Positions 53,304-63,166 of a stretch of 64,000 nucleotides of DNA are shown here, one piece after another. Location of the stretch: NCBI RefSeq assembly GCF_001676055.1, contig NZ_LZEX01000023.1:62001-126000 (forward strand). The letters are read 5' to 3'. This stretch comes from Morganella psychrotolerans. Lineage in GTDB: Bacteria > Pseudomonadota > Gammaproteobacteria > Enterobacterales > Enterobacteriaceae. Numbering within the stretch: position 1 is the stretch's first letter; every line of letters begins with the position of its first letter. The notes under the pieces were generated by a model. It did no database searches and was not told the origin of the DNA. It saw only the letters and a list, made by a program, of their open reading frames with translations. Made by a program: the position numbers and the translations under genes.

Positions 53304-54197
53304 ATGACACCCCATCTTTTTCATGTTGATGCTTTTACCAAAGAGTTATTCAGAGGAAATTCAGCCGGTGTAGTGCTGCATGCTGATGATTTAACCGAAG
53401 AACAAATGCAGTTAATTGCCCGCGAGTTGCGCCATTCTGAAACAGCGTTTGTTTTGAAAAGTGAAGAGAGTGACCTGCGGATCCGTTATTTTACGCCATC
53501 AGCAGAGGTGCCGATTTGTGGTCATGCCACGGTATCGGTGCACTATGTCAGAGCAAAGATGCTGGGACTGAAAAGTTGCACCCTGTATCAATCCTCTTTG
53601 GCAGGTCGTCATCGTGTTGATATTGAATATAAAAATAATGATTACATCATCACGCTGGAGCAGGGGGCGCCTTCATTTGAGCCACCTCTTGAAGGGAATG
53701 TCCGTTCCCGTATCATCAGCGCGCTTGGTTTGAATGAAGACAATATTCTGACAGGATTGCCGGTACAGATTGTTTCCACCGGGCATTCCAAAGTCATGAT
53801 CCCGCTGAACCCGGATGTATCTGTTGATAATATCCATCCTGATTTGGCCGCACTTGCGGCGATCAGCGGCGAAATTGGCTGCAACGGCTTTTTTGTTTTC
53901 ACCATCCGTCCCGGTACCTGTGAAACTGACGGGCGGATGTTTGCCCCGGCGATTGGTATTGCTGAAGATCCCGTAACCGGCAATGCCAACGGCCCGATGG
54001 GTGCATGGATTGTCCGCTACGGGCTGATGCCGCATGATGGCAAAACATTGCGGATCAAAGGGCATCAGGGACGGGCTATCGGGCGCAGCGGGACTGTGCA
54101 TGTGACTGTGAATATCAAAGAAAATCAGCCGCAGAAAGTCAGCATTTCCGGGGAAGCGGTTATTTTATTTGATGCGCCGCTGCCGCTGTTGGAGTGA
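53304..54197 (+). CDS. PhzF-family isomerase
   Basis: A 297-residue PhzF/YddE-family protein with a diaminopimelate epimerase-like fold. LFHVDAFTKELFRGNSAGVV opens the first half, and the catalytic-type glutamate lies in ARELRHSETAFVL (about residue 47). Near the middle is PSAEVPICGHATVSVHY, and the second half has AEDPVTGNANGPMGAWIV. Substrates of most members are unknown. It stands alone, with its own terminator. Confidence 0.88.
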   Translation: MTPHLFHVDAFTKELFRGNSAGVVLHADDLTEEQMQLIARELRHSETAFVLKSEESDLRIRYFTPSAEVPICGHATVSVHYVRAKMLGLKSCTLYQSSLAGRHRVDIEYKNNDYIITLEQGAPSFEPPLEGNVRSRIISALGLNEDNILTGLPVQIVSTGHSKVMIPLNPDVSVDNIHPDLAALAAISGEIGCNGFFVFTIRPGTCETDGRMFAPAIGIAEDPVTGNANGPMGAWIVRYGLMPHDGKTLRIKGHQGRAIGRSGTVHVTVNIKENQPQKVSISGEAVILFDAPLPLLE

Positions 54198-54220
54198 ATT
54201 GCACCGAAAACATCGTAAAG

Positions 54221-54241
54221 AGGGGAAGATATTCCCCTTTT
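54221..54241 (+). terminator. Terminator after the PhzF-like gene
   Basis: AGGGGAA (54221-54227) / TTCCCCT (54232-54238) followed by TTT. Confidence 0.85.
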
Positions 54242-54296
54242 GTCATCAAATTTTTGTATTTCACCTGTGTCAGACTCATCGACTGATATTTTGATG

Positions 54297-54424
54297 TATA
54301 CCCTTATTCATTCAAACTGCAGGTGCGTTGGCCGCACTCAGATAGCCAAGTCACATACTGGTGTATGCTCCCCGTCTATCTTCCTTTGCCGCCTTCCTGC
54401 ATCTTGAATGACGTTGGGTATATA
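54297..54424. repeat. ERIC (IRU) repeat, copy 2
   Basis: 128 bp from TATACCCTTATTCATTCAAA to TTGAATGACGTTGGGTATA. The inner arms GTCACATACTGGTGTATG, CCCCGTCTATCTTC and GCCGCCTTCCTGCATC are the ERIC core. It lies 12 bp before the mechanosensitive channel gene. Confidence 0.92.
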
Positions 54425-54436
54425 CTGTGAGGTATT

Positions 54437-55642
54437 ATGGAAAAATTAATTGAGATATATGATTTTATCGCATCAAGCGCCGTATTATCAGCGGTGTTTT
54501 TGTTTGCGGTTCTGTTAGTCACCTGGTTTCTCGGGCGGATGATTTTTTTGCGGGTGGCAAAACGTCTGCTGTCATTATTTACCAATCTGACTGATGACGA
54601 GACTATCCACAGTGTTGCCAAAAAAAGCGCCTCTGTCGTTTCAGTCACTCTGGTTCTCTATATTAATAAAATGCTGCCGACATTCTCGGCAGAAATGAAT
54701 ATTCTGTTCAATACAGTATGCAGTGTTTTTCTTATTATTAATCTGGCATCGCTTATCAATGATGGTCTGGATATTTTTATTCTGCGCCATTCCGGACGGG
54801 TATCTAACCGAAACAGCTCAATAAAAGGCTATATTGAGATTGCAAAAATCGGGGTGTGGGTCATCACATTCATCTTAATAATAGCCTTAATGACATCTCA
54901 GTCGCCCCTGATTATTATTTCCGGTTTTGGTGCTATTGCCGCGGTACTGATGTTCGTTTTTCAGCATACATTATTATCATTTGTGGCAAATATTCTGGTT
55001 TCAAACGGTAAAGTACTAAAATTGTATGACTGGATAGAGCTGCCCAACAGTAATATCAGCGGGGAAGTGATTGATATTGCACTGCATACCATTACTATCC
55101 GTAACTGGGATAATACCATTTCCCGCATTCCGACCAAGGATTTCCTGACAGAGAAATACACCAACTGGCAGCCGATGTTCTCTTCCGGCGGACGCCGTAT
55201 AAAACGCAGTTTTTATATTGACCAGTCTTCTGTTTCATTTGCCACAGAAGGTCTGCTGACCGAACTGCGGGACTCTGAGCCGCTGCGCCGTCCGCTGGAA
55301 GCCATGTTGGAAGAGAGCAATCATAGCGGTGATATTAATGAGTGGATGGTAAGTAACGGAGTGACTAATTTACAGCTCTTCCGTAAATATATTCTGAACT
55401 GGATAAAGGCGCGCGGTGATGTGCGGGCTGATATGTATCTGGTGGTCAGAACCATGCCGCCGACCCCGAACGGGCTACCGGTTGAAATATATTGTTTTAC
55501 CCGATCAACAACCTGGGTTGATTATGAAGAAACGCAGTCACAGATTTTTGAGTATGTGAATGCATCAGCAAAATATTTTAAACTGGATATTTATCAGCAT
55601 CCGTCAGGAAATGATTTATCAAACATGAGACGCTATTTATAA
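54437..55642 (+). CDS. Mechanosensitive channel of MscM/YbdG type
   Basis: A 401-residue MscS-superfamily channel. About five hydrophobic helices occupy the first 175 residues. The pore-lining TM3 segment is IISGFGAIAAVLMFVFQHTL, followed by the beta domain (LYDWIELPNSNISGEVIDIA, HTITIRNWDNTISRIPTKDF) and a C-terminal domain with SGGRRIKRSFYID. This matches YbdG (MscM), which opens on mild hypo-osmotic shock. An ERIC element occupies its upstream region, so the promoter may lie in or near the repeat. Confidence 0.86.
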   Translation: MEKLIEIYDFIASSAVLSAVFLFAVLLVTWFLGRMIFLRVAKRLLSLFTNLTDDETIHSVAKKSASVVSVTLVLYINKMLPTFSAEMNILFNTVCSVFLIINLASLINDGLDIFILRHSGRVSNRNSSIKGYIEIAKIGVWVITFILIIALMTSQSPLIIISGFGAIAAVLMFVFQHTLLSFVANILVSNGKVLKLYDWIELPNSNISGEVIDIALHTITIRNWDNTISRIPTKDFLTEKYTNWQPMFSSGGRRIKRSFYIDQSSVSFATEGLLTELRDSEPLRRPLEAMLEESNHSGDINEWMVSNGVTNLQLFRKYILNWIKARGDVRADMYLVVRTMPPTPNGLPVEIYCFTRSTTWVDYEETQSQIFEYVNASAKYFKLDIYQHPSGNDLSNMRRYL

Positions 55643-55683
55643 TGGATTCATATTACAAGACACCGGCAGGTATATAATATCGT

Positions 55684-55719
55684 GCCGGATAATATCCGGC
55701 CATGCTGATTTTTTATTTT
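55684..55719 (+). terminator. Terminator after the channel gene
   Basis: GCCGGATA / TATCCGGC (55684-55700) followed seven bases later by TTTTTTATTTTTT. Confidence 0.7.
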
Positions 55720-55847
55720 TTGCCTCGAAAGGATATGGCATAACCTTTCAGTCCATTACGGTCTGCATTGGCGCTGTCGGATAAAGAAACAGTATCACTT
55801 CCTCTCCCCCGCTGACGAAATCAGAATATTTAGTGAGCTAACCACTA

Positions 55848-55881
55848 TTGATTCCTCATATGGCACTTGGTACTATAGTAC
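55848..55881 (+). promoter_or_regulatory. Promoter and operator of the second toxin-antitoxin module
   Basis: TTGATT (55848-55853), 17-bp spacer, TACTAT (55871-55876). The -10 region lies inside the perfect palindrome GTACTATAGTAC (55870-55881), a likely autorepression site, 24 bp before the toxin start. Confidence 0.7.
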
Positions 55882-55904
55882 TCATTACTACTGCGGGGGA
55901 TCGA

Positions 55905-56292
55905 GTGGCAATATTTAAGATATCATCCTTCAAAAAAAACTTTAAAAAACATACCATAAGCGATATCCAGCTACTTAATGCTGCACATGAGGTTCAACAA
56001 GGAAAGTATGAAGCTGATTTGGGTGGTGGAGTTATAAAAAAAACGCCTAGCCGTCAAAGGGCAAGGTAAAAGCGGTGGTATCAGGGTTATCCTTTTCTTT
56101 AAGGTTAAAAATAACCTTTTTTTTGCAGATGGCTGGACAAAAAACGCAGTTAACGCAAAAGGAACAAAAGAAATAGAGGATGATGAATTGCAGGTTTATA
56201 AAAAATTGGCAAATGAGTTTTTGAATTTTGATGAATGCACCCTTAGTAACTTAATTACTAAAGGAATTCTGGAGGAAATTACTGATGAGTAA
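55905..56292 (+). pseudogene. RelE-type toxin, frameshifted in an A run
   Basis: Two frames together encode a RelE-superfamily toxin of about 128 residues, starting at GTG 55905 (MAIFKISSFKKNFKKH, with GGGGGA upstream). After VIKK at an eight-A run (56036-56043), the frame is lost and stops at 56068. Removing one A restores RLAVKGQGKSGGIRVILFF, LFFADGWTKNAVNAKGTKEI, and a C-terminus that overlaps the antitoxin start. The antitoxin remains intact. An extra A may be a real slipped-strand mutation or a base-calling error. Confidence 0.85.
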
Positions 56293-56614
56293 CAAGCTGA
56301 ACAACATGCTTGAACTGGCAAAAGAGTTGAATGCGGCAGGCGCATCACCTGAAAACCTTGTACAAGACATTCAGAACGTCATCCATGCTCGCGAACTTAA
56401 TGATAAAATTAAAGAAGTCTCAGCCATGAGCGGTTCTGAAATCAAGACACTCCGGGCCAGATTCGGTATGTCTCAAGCCGTATTAGCTCGCGCCCTGGGT
56501 ATGTCGAAAGAGAGTGTTTCCAAGTGGGAGCGCGGAGAAAAGAAACCAAGCGGCCCGGCGTTAAGAATGCTGCGTATTCTGGAAACAAAAGGCCCTGAAA
56601 TCTTAGTGATCTAA
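56285..56614 (+). CDS. XRE-family antitoxin
   Basis: A 109-residue protein. The N-terminal half is a helical toxin-binding region. The C-terminal half carries a Cro/C1-type helix-turn-helix (IKTLRARFGMSQAVLARALG, KESVSKWERGEKKPSGPALR). It overlaps the end of the frameshifted toxin by eight bases, so the order is toxin then antitoxin. It probably neutralises the toxin and represses the promoter at 55848-55881. Confidence 0.88.
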   Translation: MSNKLNNMLELAKELNAAGASPENLVQDIQNVIHARELNDKIKEVSAMSGSEIKTLRARFGMSQAVLARALGMSKESVSKWERGEKKPSGPALRMLRILETKGPEILVI

Positions 56615-56673
56615 ATGATGAAAATCCCCGGGATATAAGGAGCTTTCATCAAATACATCTTTAGGTAAATGAA

Positions 56674-57027
56674 TTGATACGAGAGTATAAAACATTAGAA
56701 TCTTTACTCGCTTCATTATCAGCTCTTGAACAGAATGAGTGGATTTATACAAATATAAAAAAATGGAATAACAATCCAGAATCCGCTGTTTTTTATTATA
56801 TTCCCTGGGATTATCTTCAAGAGTTAGATGATGAGGATATCTATCTCGATAATGAGGATTTAGAAATGCCAAAATCCCTTGAAAGCAAGAGTTTACGTGG
56901 TTGGATGGTAGTGTGTGATTTGGCTTTATTCTATCAAAAGCAGCAAGAACACGAAAAAACATTACAATGGGTAATCGCGGAAATTAATTATTATCGTGAA
57001 TACGATGCATATCGCTGCTTAATGTAG
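56674..57027 (+). CDS. Small acidic protein, possible DUF7716/immunity-like
   Basis: A 117-residue acidic cytoplasmic protein. WIYTNIKKWNNNPESAVFYY, a run of Asp/Glu (LQELDDEDIYLDNEDLEMPK) and a terminal helix with VIAEINYYREYDAYRCLM are similar to what I recall of DUF7716 immunity-type proteins, but this is from memory and weak. The start would be TTG at 56674, as no ATG fits. No polymorphic toxin gene lies next to it. It may be an orphan immunity gene or belong with the preceding toxin-antitoxin pair. Confidence 0.5.
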   Translation: MIREYKTLESLLASLSALEQNEWIYTNIKKWNNNPESAVFYYIPWDYLQELDDEDIYLDNEDLEMPKSLESKSLRGWMVVCDLALFYQKQQEHEKTLQWVIAEINYYREYDAYRCLM

Positions 57028-57064
57028 TTTATTGTTTTCCCTGACAAAAAACCTCTATAGTGGA

Positions 57065-57091
57065 CCCATTGACCCCATTGACCCCATTGAC
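57065..57091. repeat. Three tandem copies of a 9-bp unit upstream of frmA
   Basis: CCCATTGAC repeated three times without change (57065-57073, 57074-57082, 57083-57091). Each copy contains TTGAC, a -35-like string. TACAAT, a good -10-like string, follows at 57098-57103, but the spacing to any copy is not 16-18 bp. The rest of 57028-57303 shows nothing recognisable except the frmA ribosome site. Confidence 0.75.
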
Positions 57092-57285
57092 TTTTGATAC
57101 AATTCCCGCGTTTTTTCTTCCGGTAACTCTGCGAATAGGTACAGCACTGTATTTGTTTCTGCTGGCAGTTTGCCTGTTTATCCGCAAACCTGTTCATGTC
57201 TCAGTACCCTGCTGACCCGCGCTATACAGCCGGCAGTATTGTGCGGTATGGTTACGCCATCCGTGCTTACCATTTGTGAGCCTAA

Positions 57286-58413
<1,128 letters not shown>

Positions 58414-58541
58414 TATACCCTTATTCATTCAAACTGCAGGTTCGTTGGCGGAACGAGGATAGCCGGGTCACATACTCATGTATGCTCCCCGGCAATCGGA
58501 GCTTGCCGCCTTCCTGTATCTTGAATGACGTTGGGTATATA
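58414..58541. repeat. ERIC (IRU) repeat, copy 3, between frmA and frmB
   Basis: About 127 bp starting TATACCCTTATTCATTCAAA immediately after the frmA stop codon and ending GACGTTGGGTATATA, 30 bp before frmB. Its central arm differs (GGCAATCGGAGC in place of GTCTATCTTCC). Confidence 0.92.
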
Positions 58542-58571
58542 CGGGTCACAGATATTATTTAAGGGAATATT

Positions 58572-59402
58572 ATGGAACGGATTGAACACCATCAGTGTTT
58601 CGGCGGCAGCCAGGAAGTCTGGCGTCATCATTCAGAAACGACTAATACGCCGATGACGTTTTCTGTATTTTTGCCGCCACTGGCAAAAACAGAAAAGTGC
58701 CCGGTGCTGTACTGGCTCTCCGGGCTGACCTGTGACGAGCAGAATTTTATTACTAAAGCCGGCGCACAACGCTACGCTGCGGAGTACGGCATTATTATTG
58801 TCGCACCTGATACCAGCCCGCGCGGCAGTAATGTTGCGGATGATAAAGAGTATGATCTGGGACAGGGCGCCGGGTTTTATGTGAATGCCACACAAGCGCC
58901 GTGGAATGAACACTATCATATGTATGATTATGTTCTGAATGAATTACATGAGCTGGTTACCGTGCACTTCGGAACATCAGCAAAACGCAGTATCTGCGGG
59001 CACTCAATGGGCGGTCACGGCGCGCTGGTTCTGGCGTTGCGCAATCCGGATGCCTTTTGCAGTGTCTCTGCGTTTGCGCCGATTGTTTCTCCGTCACAGG
59101 TACCGTGGGGGGAGAAAGCATTTTCAGCTTACCTCGGGGAAGATACGGCGGCGTGGGAACACTATGACGCAGTAAAACTGATCGAATCCGGGCATAAGGT
59201 GGCGGATATTTTTGTCGATCAGGGGCTTGCCGATCCTTTTTTCAATAAGCAACTGAAAACCGGATTACTGAAGTCTGCCTGTGAAGCCAACGGGATCCCG
59301 CACAATATCCGTATTCATGTCGGATACGACCACAGCTATTACTTTATTGCGAGTTTTATCCCGGAGCACATTGCGTATCACGCCGCACGGCTGAACGCAT
59401 AA
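58572..59402 (+). CDS. frmB: S-formylglutathione hydrolase
   Basis: A 276-residue esterase D-type serine hydrolase that releases formate from S-formylglutathione, the step after FrmA. Motifs: LYWLSGLTCDEQNFITKAGA, the nucleophile elbow RSICGHSMGGHGALVLAL (Ser in GHSMGG, about residue 146), catalytic Asp in FVDQGLADPFF and His in GYDHSYYFIASFIPEH. It is separated from frmA by an ERIC copy and is probably co-transcribed across it. Confidence 0.94.
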   Translation: MERIEHHQCFGGSQEVWRHHSETTNTPMTFSVFLPPLAKTEKCPVLYWLSGLTCDEQNFITKAGAQRYAAEYGIIIVAPDTSPRGSNVADDKEYDLGQGAGFYVNATQAPWNEHYHMYDYVLNELHELVTVHFGTSAKRSICGHSMGGHGALVLALRNPDAFCSVSAFAPIVSPSQVPWGEKAFSAYLGEDTAAWEHYDAVKLIESGHKVADIFVDQGLADPFFNKQLKTGLLKSACEANGIPHNIRIHVGYDHSYYFIASFIPEHIAYHAARLNA

Positions 59403-59419
59403 ATTTGCCCCGCAATATT

Positions 59420-59442
59420 AACCCGGCTTCGCCGGGTTTTTT
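59420..59442. terminator. Bidirectional terminator between frmB and kptA
   Basis: AACCCGGC (59420-59427) / GCCGGGTT (59431-59438) with loop TTC and a T-tract. It lies between convergent genes. Confidence 0.93.
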
Positions 59443-59979
59443 CTATGAGAAGTATTTGATCGGAACATGTGGTGTCTGCCAGACACCGTCATCCGCCAGA
59501 TAAAACGGATATCCGGTTTTAAACATTTCACCTGCCGCAATGGTCAGCACAACAGGATCACCGTGGCGCGCACCGGCTTCCAGTGCTGTATTTTTGTCGG
59601 CACTGAGATGCACATTGTTGCGTGACCCGGCTATCAGACCCAGCTCGCAGATATCACTGATAAAGCTTATCGCCGTACCGTGAAAAAGAATATCCGGCGG
59701 GGTCTGCGGCGGATGGTCAATAGCTGTCTGTGTGGCGCAATGTCCCTGTGCCGCGCGGATAAACAATCCGTCAGATGAAATTGTGAAAGGGTCGGTGTGG
59801 TTATCCTGAACAATTTTCGCAAGCATTTCACGGCTGAGTGGTGTGCCGTGTATCTGCAACTGACGGAGTAATACGGTGATATCAGTCCAGCCGTCATTAT
59901 CCGGATGGATATCAATGAATTCAGGTTCATGTCTCAGAACATGGCTTAATAATTTGCTGACTCTTTCGTATTCATTCAT
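59443..59979 (-). CDS. kptA: RNA 2'-phosphotransferase (Tpt1/KptA)
   Basis: A 178-residue KptA/Tpt1-family enzyme that transfers a 2'-phosphate from RNA to NAD+, forming ADP-ribose 1'',2''-cyclic phosphate. Marks are YERVSKLLSHVLRHEPEFID (conserved Arg-His), DNDGWTDITVLL, DILFHGTAISFISDICELGL and NVHLSADKNTALEAG. Most bacteria with KptA lack fungal-type tRNA splicing, so its natural substrate is unclear. Confidence 0.92.
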   Translation of the reverse strand: MNEYERVSKLLSHVLRHEPEFIDIHPDNDGWTDITVLLRQLQIHGTPLSREMLAKIVQDNHTDPFTISSDGLFIRAAQGHCATQTAIDHPPQTPPDILFHGTAISFISDICELGLIAGSRNNVHLSADKNTALEAGARHGDPVVLTIAAGEMFKTGYPFYLADDGVWQTPHVPIKYFS

Positions 59980-60006
59980 CTTATTTTTTTCTGTTGTTTA
60001 TTCTCC

Positions 60007-60030
60007 GGCAATATAAACAGATATATTGCC
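60007..60030 (-). terminator. Hairpin after niaP
   Basis: GGCAATATA (60007-60015) / TATATTGCC (60022-60030), 6-base loop. No long T-tract follows on the minus strand, so terminator activity is uncertain. Confidence 0.5.
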
Positions 60031-60073
60031 TGTGCATGATACCTGTTTATGACCGGCAACAATCTGATTCAGG

Positions 60074-61303
60074 TCAGATTGAGCTGAGTTCCCGGTTTTT
60101 AGTTTCCTGACCCAGGAAGATAACCGCGAGGACCGCAACCACAATGGCCAGACTGAAAATCATGAAGATACTGCTGACCGCAAACTGATACTGGATCATG
60201 TATCCCGCCAGTAACGGGCCGATGATCCCGCCTATCCGCCCGACAGCGGTTGCTGTACCGGCACCGGTTGCCCTGACACTGTCCGGATATTGCTCCGGTG
60301 TATAGGCGTACAGTGCGCCCCACGCGCCGAGGTTAAAGAAAGAGAGCAGCATTCCGGCTATCACCAGCATGGTGGCGGAGTCAGCACAACTGAACCAGTA
60401 AGCACTCACTGCGGTTCCGGTGAGGTAGGTGACTAACACAAATTTCCGGCCGTATCGTTCAATCAGCCAGGCGGCGCTGAAATAGCCCGGTAACTGCGCC
60501 AGGGTCATAATCAGAACATACTGGAAGCTCTTGATTAAACTGAACCCTTTGAGCATTGCCACACCGGGCAGCCAGAGAAAAATGCCGTAATAGGAAAAGA
60601 CCACGCAGAACCAGAGGATCCACAGCATCAGCGTGGCACGGCGGTATTGCGGCGACCAGATAAGCGACATGGACTGCGCGATGGTGAGTTTCGGGCGGGT
60701 TTGTGCGGTATAACGGGATGCCGGTTCCGGCAGTTTTGCCCGCAGCCACAGGGCATACAGTGCGGGCAGCGCGCTGAGCAGCATGGCGGTGCGCCAGCCG
60801 TAATCCGGAATAATGTAATAGGCGATCAGCGCCGCAATCAGCCAGCCGACCGCCCAGAAGCTTTCCAGCAGTACAACAATGCGTCCGCGTTCATGAGGTG
60901 CGACACTTTCACTGACCAGTGTTGAGGCGACCGGCAGTTCACCGCCCAGTCCCATGCCGATAAAAAACCGCAGAACCAGGACAACAGCAAGTGAGCCGGC
61001 AACAGCGGTCAGTCCTGAGCCCAGGCTGAACAGCAGCAGTGTCAGGATAAAGACCGGCTTACGTCCTTTCCTGTCTGCCATAATGCCGAATACAAAGGCG
61101 CCGATTGCCATTCCGGCTGCATTCATACTGCCTATCCAGCCGAGTTGTGCCGCACTCAGTCCCCAGTCAGCCTGCAATGCAGCCAGCAGGAAGGCCAGCA
61201 ATCCCACATCCATGGCATCAAATGTCCAGCCCATCCCGGCTATCCATAATAGTTTGTTCCGCGAGAGTGTTGCCGGTGCCTCAGGTGTATTTGCCATCGT
61301 CAT
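60074..61303 (-). CDS. niaP: Niacin/nicotinamide transporter NiaP (MFS)
   Basis: A 409-residue MFS transporter with 12 predicted helices. It follows the NiaP pattern: GMGWTFDAMDVGLLAFLLAA, the ADRKGRKPVF loop, GMGLGGELPVASTLVSESVA, and the second-half FNLGAWGALYAYTPEQYPDS. NiaP imports nicotinate for NAD salvage. A perfect NadR-type operator lies 34 bp upstream of its start, strongly supporting a role in NAD homeostasis. Start at 61303, with ATG at 61297 as an alternative. Confidence 0.87.
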   Translation of the reverse strand: MTMANTPEAPATLSRNKLLWIAGMGWTFDAMDVGLLAFLLAALQADWGLSAAQLGWIGSMNAAGMAIGAFVFGIMADRKGRKPVFILTLLLFSLGSGLTAVAGSLAVVLVLRFFIGMGLGGELPVASTLVSESVAPHERGRIVVLLESFWAVGWLIAALIAYYIIPDYGWRTAMLLSALPALYALWLRAKLPEPASRYTAQTRPKLTIAQSMSLIWSPQYRRATLMLWILWFCVVFSYYGIFLWLPGVAMLKGFSLIKSFQYVLIMTLAQLPGYFSAAWLIERYGRKFVLVTYLTGTAVSAYWFSCADSATMLVIAGMLLSFFNLGAWGALYAYTPEQYPDSVRATGAGTATAVGRIGGIIGPLLAGYMIQYQFAVSSIFMIFSLAIVVAVLAVIFLGQETKNRELSSI

Positions 61304-61336
61304 GTGTATTGCCTTTTCCGCCTATCCGGATGAGTG

Positions 61337-61354
61337 TGTTTAGTATACTAAACA
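61337..61354. promoter_or_regulatory. NadR-type operator upstream of niaP
   Basis: TGTTTAGTATACTAAACA is a perfect 18-bp palindrome that equals the enterobacterial NadR consensus (TGTTTA-N6-TAAACA). A -10-like TATACT lies inside it on the minus strand. Repression of niaP at high NAD is the likely effect. Confidence 0.85.
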
Positions 61355-61541
61355 AAAAGTGAGGTAATGTTAATACTAAAATACAGGTTTAAAGAAACAG
61401 CAACATCTGCTCAGGCACAAGAGTGTCACAGGCTGCTTATTTTTAAGGTTATTCCGTTATCTTCCGGCAGATTGCTGACCTATTATAAAAGGTTATTAAC
61501 AGTGAACGGATGGTAATTCTGATAACCGGGGAGTCAATGAA

Positions 61542-63164
61542 ATGGCATTAACGTACAGCTTGAAAAGTACGCTGCTGGTGGCCGGTATGGTGATATCGGC
61601 AGGCGCGGCGGCAGATGCACAAAATGTAATTGTTCAGGATGTAAAACTGAACAGTGCGACGATTTTTCTGCGTGGTGCGGAATTGTTTAACAGTACCACA
61701 CTGACACTGCCTGCCGGTGCCAGCGAAATAGTGCTGTCAAATGTGGCAAACAATATTAATCCTGCCAGCCTCTCTGTCATATTGAATAATGATGATGTGA
61801 CGATTCAGTCAGTCAATTTGCGCAGTGAAGCAAAAGAGCCGGTTTACCCTGCGGATATCAATGCACTGAAAGCGCAGATTGACACCGCTGAGCAGGCGGT
61901 TGCGCAGCTGAATATGTTTATTCAGATAAATGATGAACAACTGGGATTACTGCGGGATCAGGATTTTTTCGGCAGCAGCGGGGCATTATCCACAGAGCAA
62001 TCGGTGCAGAAGCTGGCGTTTATCCGTGAACAGATGACAAAAATTTATGGTGAACAGCTCAGTTACCAAAAACAGATCAATGATAAAACAGAAGAAATCA
62101 CCCGGCTGAAAGCGTTGTTTGCAGAAAAAACAGCGCGGTTTGACGGACGGCAGCCACAAATAGTGGTCAGTGTGGACGCGAAAAAATCGGTTACCGCTGA
62201 GCTGGATATTGCTTATATCACCGCTGATGCCGCCTGGGCGCCTGCGTATGATATTCGTACCACCGGGTTGGATAAGCCGGTCACTCTGACATATAAAGCA
62301 AATGTTATTCAGAATACAGGCATTAACTGGGATCAGGTAAAGCTGACATTATCATCGGCAGACCCGGTACAGACTATTGCACCACCACAGCTTTTCCCGT
62401 GGTATTTAGCTCAGGTTCAGGACTATGAAACCCGCGATATGATGGCGGATATGGTCGCCGCACCCGCTCCGATGATGATGGAGAGGGAAAAGTCAGCGAA
62501 AAATAAAAAAGTAAGCCGCGGGATAGCTGACTTTGTCAGCACCGAAAGTAATGGTATCAGTCTCAGTTATACTATCGCACAGCCGTATTCACTGCCTTCA
62601 TCGCAGGAGTCGCGCTCACTGACCATTAAACAGACAGAGCTTGCCGGGAAATACCGCTACATCACCAGACCTAAGCTGGATGAGCATGTCTATCTTCAGG
62701 CCGATATTGATAATGCTGCGGCACTGAACCTGCTCAGCGGCAACATGAATATTTATTTTGCTGACCGTTATATCGGCACCTCGTTTATTGATGCCGCTGC
62801 TCTGACTGATAAACTGGCGATCCCGTTCGGGATGAATAAAGATATTCAGGTATCCCGCACTGTGAATGCGAAACTGAAAAAACAACCGGGTATTCTCGGC
62901 TCTGCCGTTGAGCAGTCAGAAGGCTATATTATCAATCTGAAATCGTTTTACAGTGAACCCGTTACGGTACATGTCTTTGATCAGCTTCCTGTCAGTCAGG
63001 ACAGTAAAATCCTGGTGAAAGATATGGAATTTGGTGACGGAAAACTGGATAAAAAAACCGGTGAGATTGAGTGGGAAGTGGCGTTAAAACCACAGCAGGA
63101 AGTGGAATTGCCGCTGAATTATACTCTTAAGTATCCGAAAGATACCCAGATTTACGGGTTATAA
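61542..63164 (+). CDS. DUF4140/DUF4139 (MuiA-like) protein
   Basis: A 540-residue protein with an N-terminal signal peptide (LKSTLLVAGMVISAGAAADA). A DUF4140 domain covers about residues 30-130, followed by a coiled coil (about 110-190). A C-terminal DUF4139 domain (about 215-540) contains ITADAAWAPAYDIRTTGLDK and LTLSSADPVQTIAPPQLFPW. The family is related to mucoidy inhibitor A but has no established function in bacteria. It is a single gene, followed by an ERIC repeat two bases after the stop. Confidence 0.82.
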   Translation: MALTYSLKSTLLVAGMVISAGAAADAQNVIVQDVKLNSATIFLRGAELFNSTTLTLPAGASEIVLSNVANNINPASLSVILNNDDVTIQSVNLRSEAKEPVYPADINALKAQIDTAEQAVAQLNMFIQINDEQLGLLRDQDFFGSSGALSTEQSVQKLAFIREQMTKIYGEQLSYQKQINDKTEEITRLKALFAEKTARFDGRQPQIVVSVDAKKSVTAELDIAYITADAAWAPAYDIRTTGLDKPVTLTYKANVIQNTGINWDQVKLTLSSADPVQTIAPPQLFPWYLAQVQDYETRDMMADMVAAPAPMMMEREKSAKNKKVSRGIADFVSTESNGISLSYTIAQPYSLPSSQESRSLTIKQTELAGKYRYITRPKLDEHVYLQADIDNAAALNLLSGNMNIYFADRYIGTSFIDAAALTDKLAIPFGMNKDIQVSRTVNAKLKKQPGILGSAVEQSEGYIINLKSFYSEPVTVHVFDQLPVSQDSKILVKDMEFGDGKLDKKTGEIEWEVALKPQQEVELPLNYTLKYPKDTQIYGL

Positions 63165-63166
63165 TC

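Noticed and set aside
54297-54424. Insertion sequence or novel transposon end
   Set aside because: The repeat and its other copies match the ERIC/IRU core and size, and carry no coding capacity.
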